Assembly: GCA_021793935.1 (NCBI GenBank)
Contig: JAJYRV010000043.1
Coordinates: forward strand, 1-10,515
Direction: 5' to 3'
Source of the DNA: Actinomycetes bacterium
GTDB lineage: Bacteria > Actinomycetota > Actinomycetes > Actinomycetales > Beutenbergiaceae
DNA length: 10,515 bases
In this document: positions 6,112 through 10,515 of the stretch, one piece after another
How the letters are laid out: the number at the start of each line of letters is the position of its first letter
Numbering within the stretch: the stretch's first letter is position 1
Translations under genes and position numbers: made by a program
Notes under the pieces: generated by a model
The model's database searches: none
Seen by the model: only the letters and a program-made list of their open reading frames with translations
What the model was told of the DNA's origin: nothing

Positions 6112-7299
6112 ATGCGCGTCGAACTCCTCACCCGAGAATATCCCCCGCACATCTACGGCGGGGCGGGGGTGCACGTGGACGAACTCGCGCGCGTGCTGCG
6201 CCGCCACATCGAGGTCGGCGTGCGCTGTTTCGACGGGCCGCGAACCGAACCCGGGGTGACGGGCTACGACACGCCCCCGGCGCTCGCCGGCGCCAATCCC
6301 GCGCTCGCCACCCTCGGGGTGGACCTGCTCATGGCCGGGGACGTGCACGCCGACCTCGTGCACTCCCACACGTGGTACGCCAACCTCGCCGGGCACCTGG
6401 CCGGGCTGCTCGGCGACATCCCCCACATCCTGTCCGCCCACTCCCTGGAGCCGCTGCGGCCGTGGAAGGCCGAGCAACTCGGCGGCGGGTACGCCGTCTC
6501 CTCCTGGGCCGAACGCAGCGCCTACGAGGGGGCCGAGCGGGTCATCGCCGTCAGCGAGGGGATGCGCGCCGATATCCTCCGCGCCTACCCCCAGATCGAT
6601 CCGGGGAAGGTGGAGGTGGTGCACAACGGGGTCGACGTCGAGGCCTGGCACCGACCCCCGGAGCCGGAGATCGAGGCCGCGGCCCGCACGCACGGGGTGG
6701 ACCGCTCGCGCCGCAGCGTCATCTTCGTCGGGCGGATCACCCGCCAGAAGGGCGTGCCCTACCTCCTGCGCGCCGCGGCGCAACTGCCCGAGGACGTGCA
6801 GCTCATCCTCTGCGCCGGCGCCCCGGACACCCCGGAACTGTACGCCGAGGTGGCCGCCCTGGTGGACAGGCTGCGCGAAACCCGCACCGGGGTGCTGTGG
6901 ATCCCGGACATGCTTCCCCGCGAAGAACTCCTCGCCCTCCTCGCCGCCGCGACCGTGTTCGCCTGCCCCTCGATCTACGAGCCGCTCGGCATCGTCAACC
7001 TCGAGGCGATGGCCGTGGGCCTACCCGTCGTCGCCTCCGCCACCGGCGGGATCCCCGAGGTCGTCGACGACGGGGTGACCGGCACGTTGGTGCCCCTCGC
7101 CCAGGTGAGCGACGGCTCGGGCACCCCCACCGATCCCGAACAGTTCGTTGCCGACTTCGCCGCCGGGCTCACCGGCGTACTCGCAGATCCGCAGGCGGCC
7201 GCCGGGATGGGGGCAGCCGGGCGCAGGCGCGCCGAGGAGCACTTCGCCTGGGAGGCGATCGCGCAGCGAACGATAGAGATCTATCGGAGCGTGCTGTGA
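6112..7299 (+). CDS. glgA: GT4 ADP-glucose glucosyltransferase, glycogen synthase / maltose-1-phosphate synthase type
   Basis: 395-residue GT-B glycosyltransferase of family GT4, the actinobacterial form of glycogen synthase, unlike the GT5 GlgA of E. coli. Visible elements: YPPHIYGGAGVHV (10-22) with the Gly-rich loop that holds the donor, SAHSLEP (108-114), the N-domain end VIAVSEGM (144-151), VEVVHNGVD (167-175), the C-domain start FVGRITRQKG (205-214) with the donor-phosphate-binding Arg208 and Lys213, and the retaining-GT signature from Glu290 in YEPLGIVNLE to Glu298. I chose ATG 6112 because MRVELLTREYPP is the usual start of the family; the frame is open from 6007, but those 35 residues look like intergenic translation. 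It is divergent from glgC. In mycobacteria the orthologue (GlgM) mainly joins ADP-glucose to glucose-1-phosphate to make maltose-1-phosphate for the GlgE pathway, so the acceptor here is undecided. Family assignment is strong. Confidence 0.93.
   Translation: MRVELLTREYPPHIYGGAGVHVDELARVLRRHIEVGVRCFDGPRTEPGVTGYDTPPALAGANPALATLGVDLLMAGDVHADLVHSHTWYANLAGHLAGLLGDIPHILSAHSLEPLRPWKAEQLGGGYAVSSWAERSAYEGAERVIAVSEGMRADILRAYPQIDPGKVEVVHNGVDVEAWHRPPEPEIEAAARTHGVDRSRRSVIFVGRITRQKGVPYLLRAAAQLPEDVQLILCAGAPDTPELYAEVAALVDRLRETRTGVLWIPDMLPREELLALLAAATVFACPSIYEPLGIVNLEAMAVGLPVVASATGGIPEVVDDGVTGTLVPLAQVSDGSGTPTDPEQFVADFAAGLTGVLADPQAAAGMGAAGRRRAEEHFAWEAIAQRTIEIYRSVL
7271..7286. repeat. short AT-rich inverted repeat at the end of glgA
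   Basis: Arms CGATAGA and TCTATCG are perfect 7-bp inverted repeats separated by 2 nt, 13 bp before the glgA stop. It is inside codons for TIEIYRS, so chance is possible; it could also be an operator or the upper part of a 3' structure. Confidence 0.3.
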
Positions 7300-7303
7300 T
7301 GGC

Positions 7304-7323
7304 TGTCCGCGGCTTTGCGGGCA
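7304..7323 (+). terminator. possible hairpin after glgA
   Basis: TGTCCGC (7304-7310) and GCGGGCA (7317-7323) can pair as a 7-bp RNA stem including one U-G pair, with a 6-nt loop, starting 5 nt after the glgA stop. No U tract follows. It is a weak candidate for a glgA terminator ahead of the promoter at 7366. Confidence 0.3.
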
Positions 7324-7365
7324 CTCGCACCGCGCGCCGCGGTAATCGCCTCGGGCTGGCTCCGT

Positions 7366-7371
7366 TAGGGT
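7366..7371 (+). promoter_or_regulatory. -10 element of a probable leaderless promoter of the ABC gene (TAGGGT)
   Basis: TAGGGT is followed by exactly 6 nt (GGAACC) and ATG 7378. A start site at the ATG is expected. No clear -35 is seen, and GGAACC is a poor, badly spaced Shine-Dalgarno candidate. Confidence 0.5.
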
Positions 7372-7377
7372 GGAACC

Positions 7378-8163
7378 ATGGGTGACATCCTCCACTTCGA
7401 CGACGTCACGGTGCGCCGTGGCGATAAGAACATCCTCGATTCGGTGGTCTGGTCCGTGGCCGATGGCCAGCGGTGGGTCATTCTCGGGCCCAACGGCGCG
7501 GGCAAGACCACGATGATGCAACTCGCCTCCGCCTACCTGCACCCGACCACCGGCACGGTGCAGATCCTCGACGAACGCCTCGGCGCCGTCGACGTCTTCG
7601 AACTGCGCCCGAGGATCGGGATCTCCTCCTCCAGCCTCGCCGATCGGATCCCGCTGGGGGAGCGGGTGCTCGACGTCGTCCTCACCGCCGCGTACGGGAT
7701 GACCGGGCGGTGGCGGGAGTCCTATGAGGACGTCGATGAATCCCGGGCCCGCGACCTCCTCGCCGCGTTCGGGGTGGAGCAGTTCGCCGACCGGCGCTTC
7801 GGCACCCTCTCGGAAGGGGAGCGCAAGCGGGTGCAGATCGCCCGTTCGCTCATGACCGACCCGGAGATCCTCATTCTCGATGAACCCGGGGCGGGCCTCG
7901 ACCTCGGGGGCCGTGAGGAACTCGTGGCCGCCCTCGATGAACTCGCCGGCGACCCGGCCTCCCCGGTGCTCATCCTCATCACCCACCACGTGGAAGAGAT
8001 CCCGCCCGGCTTCACCCACGCCCTTCTCCTTCGCGACGGGGGCATCGTGGCGGCCGGCCCGATCGCGGAGGTGATGACCCCGCAGAACCTCTCCACGACC
8101 TTCGGGGTGGATCTCATGGTCACCCGCTCCAAGGGGCGCTTCGCCGCCCGGGCGTTACGGTAA
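7378..8163 (+). CDS. orphan ABC ATPase, YlmA/ModF-like, no Q-loop Gln
   Basis: 261-residue nucleotide-binding protein with one ABC domain and no membrane segment. Motifs in order: Walker A GPNGAGKT (37-44), signature LSEGERKR (144-151) in place of the usual LSGGQ, Walker B LILDEP (165-170) with catalytic Glu169, D-loop GAGLDL (171-176), and the switch histidine in ITHHVEEIPP (201-210). Where a Q-loop glutamine is expected the sequence is IGISSSSL (80-87), without Gln. ISSSSL, LSEGE and THHVEEIPPGFTH resemble the YlmA/ModF-type ATPases. No permease gene follows; the next genes on the same strand are NfeD (33 bp later) and SPFH proteins. In E. coli the ABC pair ybbL-ybbM (fetA-fetB) also lies beside qmcA-ybbJ, an SPFH-NfeD pair, so the association may mean something. 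It could be an orphan ATPase, energise a distant permease, or serve the SPFH complex. ABC assignment certain; role unknown. Confidence 0.92.
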   Translation: MGDILHFDDVTVRRGDKNILDSVVWSVADGQRWVILGPNGAGKTTMMQLASAYLHPTTGTVQILDERLGAVDVFELRPRIGISSSSLADRIPLGERVLDVVLTAAYGMTGRWRESYEDVDESRARDLLAAFGVEQFADRRFGTLSEGERKRVQIARSLMTDPEILILDEPGAGLDLGGREELVAALDELAGDPASPVLILITHHVEEIPPGFTHALLLRDGGIVAAGPIAEVMTPQNLSTTFGVDLMVTRSKGRFAARALR

Positions 8164-8166
8164 AAT
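8161..8166 (+). promoter_or_regulatory. -10 element overlapping the ABC stop codon (TAAAAT), probable nfeD promoter
   Basis: TAAAAT overlaps the TAA stop of the ABC gene and matches TANNNT well in a locally AT-rich spot. A start near 8173 would give a leader of about 24 nt holding the ribosome site at 8185. No convincing -35 is visible. The NfeD-SPFH pair may therefore be expressed apart from the ATPase. Confidence 0.42.
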
Positions 8167-8184
8167 ATCGGCACAGCAACTTCC

Positions 8185-8189
8185 GGGAG
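8185..8189 (+). promoter_or_regulatory. Shine-Dalgarno site of the NfeD gene
   Basis: GGGAG, 7 nt before ATG 8197. Unlike several other starts in the window this gene has a conventional leader and ribosome site, which fits the promoter placed at 8161. Confidence 0.6.
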
Positions 8190-8196
8190 CGACATT

Positions 8197-8667
8197 ATGG
8201 GTTGGTTATGGTGGGTGGGCCTCGCGCTCGCCCTGGGCGTCATCGAGATGCTCACGGTCGACCTGATGTTCCTCATGCTCGGTGGAGGGGCCCTCGCCGG
8301 GGCGATCGTCGGCGCCCTGGGGGCGCCGCTGTGGGCACAGGTGCTCGTCGCCGTCGCCGTGGCCGGTCTCCTGCTGTTCATCGTCCGCCCGCTGGCCAAA
8401 CGCCGTCTGGAAGCGCACACCCCGAAAGCGGCGACGGGCGCCGCCGCGCACGTGGGCCGGTCCGCGACCGTCGTCGCCGACGTCACCCAGCGCGCTGGCC
8501 GGGTGAAGCTCCACGGGGAGGTGTGGACGGCGAGATCAGCTGACCCTGGCGTCGTCCTGCCCATTGGCGCTACCGTGGAGGTCGTCCGGATCGATGGGGC
8601 CACCGCCGTCGTCGCCCCCACGAATCAACACCCCTCAACCGACCCGTACGGGACCGCGCTACCGTAG
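8197..8667 (+). CDS. short NfeD-family membrane protein
   Basis: 156-residue integral membrane protein of the short NfeD type, without the N-terminal ClpP-like protease domain of long forms. Hydrophobic segments lie at about 4-19, 23-41 and 47-64, followed by a basic boundary KRRLE (68-72) and a soluble C-terminal OB-fold domain (about 86-141) with the typical GRVKLHGEVWTARS (101-114) and IGATVEVVRIDGATAVV (123-139). NfeD proteins pair with SPFH proteins in the membrane, and nfeD-SPFH gene pairs are widespread in bacteria; here the SPFH gene follows after 54 bp on the same strand. In E. coli the equivalent pair is YbbJ with QmcA. The exact function of such pairs is unsettled; roles in membrane microdomain organisation and membrane-protein quality control have been proposed. 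The C terminus (142-156) is short and probably disordered. Start is set by the GGGAG site. Confidence 0.9.
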   Translation: MGWLWWVGLALALGVIEMLTVDLMFLMLGGGALAGAIVGALGAPLWAQVLVAVAVAGLLLFIVRPLAKRRLEAHTPKAATGAAAHVGRSATVVADVTQRAGRVKLHGEVWTARSADPGVVLPIGATVEVVRIDGATAVVAPTNQHPSTDPYGTALP

Positions 8668-8684
8668 CCCGGCCCGCCCTCACG

Positions 8685-8712
8685 CGTAACCTTCTTCTCG
8701 TAACCGTCTTCT
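8685..8712. repeat. tandem 14-bp direct repeat just upstream of the SPFH gene
   Basis: CGTAACCTTCTTCT (8685-8698) is followed with no gap by CGTAACCGTCTTCT (8699-8712), differing at one base. The second copy ends 9 nt before GTG 8722 and next to its ribosome site. TAACCT at 8687-8692 also fits TANNNT, so the array may overlap a promoter. Confidence 0.7.
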
Positions 8713-8721
8713 GGAGAAAAT

Positions 8722-9891
8722 GTGGATAACCCCCTGGGAGTCTTCCTCACAGTAGTGCTCATCCTGGCAGTACTGTTCGTCATCGTTGCCCTGAAAAAAT
8801 CGATCCGGGTCGTTCCGCAAGCGGTCGCGCTCATCATCGAGCGGCTCGGGCGGTACCAGACGACGTACTACGCCGGGCTGCACTTCCTCATCCCGTTCGT
8901 CGACAAGGTGCGCGCCGGGGTCGACCTTCGTGAGCAGGTCGTCTCCTTCGAGCCCCAACCGGTGATCACCAGCGATAACCTCGTGGTCTCCATCGACACG
9001 GTCATCTACTTCACCGTGACCGACCCCAAGGACGCGACCTACGAGATCGCCAACTACATCACCGGTATCGAACAGCTCACCGTGACCACCCTGCGTAACG
9101 TCATCGGGTCGATGGACCTGGAGCAGACCCTCACCTCCCGTGACCAGATCAACGGGCAGCTGCGTGGGGTGCTCGATGAGGCGACGGGGCGTTGGGGGAT
9201 CCGCGTCAACCGGGTGGAGCTCAAGGCGATCGACCCGCCGGCCTCCGTGCAGGGGTCGATGGAGCAGCAGATGCGCGCCGAGCGGGACCGCCGTGCGGCG
9301 ATCCTCACCGCCGAGGGTGTCAAGCAGTCCCAGGTGCTCGAGGCCGAGGGTGAGAAACAGTCGGCGATCCTGCGCGCCGAGGGGCAAGCGCAGTCCTCGA
9401 TCCTGCGGGCGCAGGGTGAATCCCGGGCGATCCTGCAAGTGTTCGACGCGATCCACAAGGGCGATGCCGATCCGAAGCTGCTCGCCTACCAGTACCTGCA
9501 GATGCTCCCGCAGATCGCGAACGGCACCGCCTCCAAACTCTGGGTGGTTCCCACCGAGTTCACGGCCGCGCTCGGCTCCATCGCGGGTGCCTTCGGGGGC
9601 GAGGCTCCCCCGCAGCCGTTCGAACCCTCCAGCGAACGTTCCACGGATTCCGGGGTGGGCGTGGACCTGCCCGAGAGCGCGTTGCAGGACCCGGCTGAAG
9701 CGTTGCGCGAAGCCCGCGGCCAGGTGGATGAGGCCTCGGCGGAGGTCTCCAGCGCCGGGATCACCTCGGGCAGCCCGTTCAGCAAGCCCGCCGAGGCCGG
9801 CCAGGCCCCGGCGGACAACCCCGAGCAGGCGTACGACTACCCACCGACGGATCCGCAGAAGTACCCGCCGACGGATCCGCAGCAGCAGTAA
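8722..9891 (+). CDS. SPFH/band-7 (stomatin/QmcA-like) membrane protein
   Basis: 389-residue member of the stomatin/prohibitin/flotillin/HflK-C superfamily; close in layout to bacterial QmcA and stomatin-like proteins that form large rings in membrane microdomains. One N-terminal membrane segment (about 5-24) precedes the band-7 domain (about 28-190), with VPQAVALIIERLGRYQ (31-46), GLHFLIPFVDKV (52-63), DLREQVVSFEPQPVIT (68-83) and VNRVELKAIDPP (162-173). A coiled-coil region contains three 11-residue repeats beginning at Gly199, Gly210 and Gly221. Then LLAYQYLQMLPQIA (253-266), usual for the family, and a disordered Pro/Glu/Ser/Gln-rich tail (about 292-389) ending in two copies of YPPTDPQ. 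GTG 8722 is preceded by GGAG (8713-8716) at 5 nt; the overlapping ATG at 8720 is in another frame. It follows nfeD, its usual partner. The family call is very secure; the long tail is lineage-specific. Confidence 0.94.
   Translation: MDNPLGVFLTVVLILAVLFVIVALKKSIRVVPQAVALIIERLGRYQTTYYAGLHFLIPFVDKVRAGVDLREQVVSFEPQPVITSDNLVVSIDTVIYFTVTDPKDATYEIANYITGIEQLTVTTLRNVIGSMDLEQTLTSRDQINGQLRGVLDEATGRWGIRVNRVELKAIDPPASVQGSMEQQMRAERDRRAAILTAEGVKQSQVLEAEGEKQSAILRAEGQAQSSILRAQGESRAILQVFDAIHKGDADPKLLAYQYLQMLPQIANGTASKLWVVPTEFTAALGSIAGAFGGEAPPQPFEPSSERSTDSGVGVDLPESALQDPAEALREARGQVDEASAEVSSAGITSGSPFSKPAEAGQAPADNPEQAYDYPPTDPQKYPPTDPQQQ
9838..9885 (+). repeat. 24-bp in-frame tandem repeat at the 3' end of the SPFH gene
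   Basis: Two adjacent 24-bp units (9838-9861 and 9862-9885) each encode YPPTDPQ plus one residue (Lys or Gln). They differ at only a few bases, which suggests a fairly recent duplication by slippage. Confidence 0.75.
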
Positions 9892-9903
9892 ACGCGCGCC
9901 GTC

Positions 9904-10515
9904 TCAGCGGCAGGTGGCCCAGAAGGCCACCGCCGCGGCGGCCGCCACGTTGAGTGAGTCCACGCCGTGGCTCATCGGGATGCGCAAGGCGACGTCCGCC
10001 TGGGCGAGGGTGCGCGCGGAGAGCCCGTCGCCCTCGGTGCCGAGGATGAGGGCGAGTTTCTCCGGCGCTGAGAAATCCTCGAGGCTCACCGCGTCTGCTC
10101 GTAGGGCGAGGGCCGCCGTCGTAAACCCCAGCGCGCGTAGTTCCTCGATGCCGCCGGGCCACGGGTCGATCCGCGTCCAGGGGACTTGGAACACCGTGCC
10201 CATGGATACTCGAACGCTGCGCCGATACAGCGGGTCGGCGCAGTCGGGGGTGATGAGCACCGCGTCGATCCCCAGGGCCGCGGCGGAGCGGAACAGGGCG
10301 CCCACGTTCGTGTGATCGACGATCCCCTCGAGCACGGCAACCCGGCCGGCGCCCTCGAGCGTGGCCGCGAGCGAAGGCAGCGCGGGGCGGTGCATCGCGG
10401 CGAGCGGGCTGCGGTGCAGGTGAAATCCCGTGAGCCGCTCCAGTTGCTCTTCCTCCGCCACGTACACCGGGATCGGCCCGTGTTCACCTGCGCCGACGGC
10501 GGCGAGGATCTCCTC
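9904..10515 (-). CDS. SpoU/TrmH-family RNA 2'-O-methyltransferase, 5' end outside the window
   Basis: 203 codons plus TGA are visible and the frame is open to the right edge, so the N-terminal part is missing. The protein is a SPOUT-fold methyltransferase that uses S-adenosylmethionine to methylate ribose 2'-OH in rRNA or tRNA. The three SpoU motifs are visible: motif 1 HTNVGALFRSA (about 10314-10282), motif 2 LILGTEGDGLS (about 10047-10015), and motif 3 IPMSHGVDSLNVA (about 9981-9943), which together build the trefoil-knot cofactor site. Upstream of these VYVAEEEQLERLTGFHLHR resembles the linker found in actinobacterial members with an N-terminal substrate-binding domain. GTG 10467 could be read as a start, but the conserved-looking coding sequence continues past it. 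The gene converges on the SPFH gene with 12 bp between stops. The exact RNA target cannot be read from the sequence. Confidence 0.92.
   Translation of the reverse strand, partial: EEILAAVGAGEHGPIPVYVAEEEQLERLTGFHLHRSPLAAMHRPALPSLAATLEGAGRVAVLEGIVDHTNVGALFRSAAALGIDAVLITPDCADPLYRRSVRVSMGTVFQVPWTRIDPWPGGIEELRALGFTTAALALRADAVSLEDFSAPEKLALILGTEGDGLSARTLAQADVALRIPMSHGVDSLNVAAAAAVAFWATCR
9913..9931. terminator. hairpin at the convergent 3' ends of the SPFH and methyltransferase genes
   Basis: GGTGGCC (9913-9919) and GGCCACC (9925-9931) form a perfect 7-bp stem with a 5-nt loop, 21 bp after the SPFH stop and inside the last codons of the methyltransferase gene. No T tract follows on either strand, so it is only a weak candidate for ending the SPFH transcript. 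Confidence 0.3.

Noticed and set aside
7021..8019. Minus-strand open frame (332 codons) across the glgA end and ABC gene
   Set aside because: It overlaps two well-supported genes and their promoter region and has no recognisable domain.
9140..10315. Plus-strand open frame (391 codons) across the SPFH and methyltransferase genes
   Set aside because: Arg/Ser/Pro-rich out-of-frame translation of the SPFH gene running into antisense of the methyltransferase.
10465..10467. GTG 10467 as the start of the methyltransferase
   Set aside because: The frame is open to the window edge, and the residues before it (ending GPIPVY) continue a plausible domain linker, so the gene is better treated as partial.
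1..10515. Mobile element, CRISPR array, tRNA/rRNA or phage signals
   Set aside because: No transposase, integrase, terminal repeats, regularly spaced repeats or tRNA-like cloverleaf were seen on reading both strands; composition is uniform apart from short AT-rich promoter patches.

Overview
The window looks like chromosome of a high-GC actinobacterium (Actinomycetota). The reasons are the strongly G/C-biased third codon positions, the GTG starts, the actinobacterial-type GT4 glycogen synthase paired divergently with glgC, and several starts that sit 6-8 nt behind a TANNNT -10 hexamer with no Shine-Dalgarno sequence, which is the leaderless style common in this phylum. The genus cannot be fixed from sequence alone. 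I see no IS element, CRISPR array, tRNA or rRNA, and no compositional island. Most of it reads as ordinary core chromosome with one accessory-looking sugar-use pair at the left edge.

Layout, left to right. (1) Positions 1-1774, minus strand: a two-gene unit made of a GH5 glycosidase resembling endoglycosylceramidases and, 2 bp downstream, the start of a GPH/MFS glycoside-cation symporter that runs off the left edge. (2) Positions 1931-2584, plus: a membrane-anchored protein I cannot name, divergent from the GH5 unit. (3) Minus strand: selO (protein AMPylase family, 2605-4014), serB (phosphoserine phosphatase, 4054-4677) and glgC (ADP-glucose pyrophosphorylase, 4753-5994). Each has its own apparent -10 element, and a strong hairpin lies between glgC and serB. 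(4) Positions 6112-7299, plus: the glgA/glgM-type ADP-glucose glucosyltransferase, divergent from glgC. (5) Plus strand: an orphan ABC ATPase (7378-8163), an NfeD-family membrane protein (8197-8667) and an SPFH/band-7 protein (8722-9891). (6) Minus strand: the 3' part of a SpoU/TrmH-family RNA 2'-O-methyltransferase that enters from the right edge and converges on the SPFH gene.

How they fit together. GlgC makes ADP-glucose and GlgA/GlgM uses it for alpha-glucan synthesis; their shared 117-bp divergent region carries an operator-like inverted repeat. NfeD and SPFH proteins form membrane microdomain complexes, and the ABC ATPase just upstream may act with them or merely neighbour them. The GH5 enzyme has no signal peptide and is coupled to an importer, so it probably cleaves an imported glycoside in the cytoplasm. 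I did not find a clearly new multi-gene system. The points most worth a second look are the unknown substrate of the GH5/GPH pair, the ABC ATPase lacking a Q-loop glutamine beside NfeD-SPFH, the repeated leaderless promoter geometry, and the operator-like repeats in the promoter regions.
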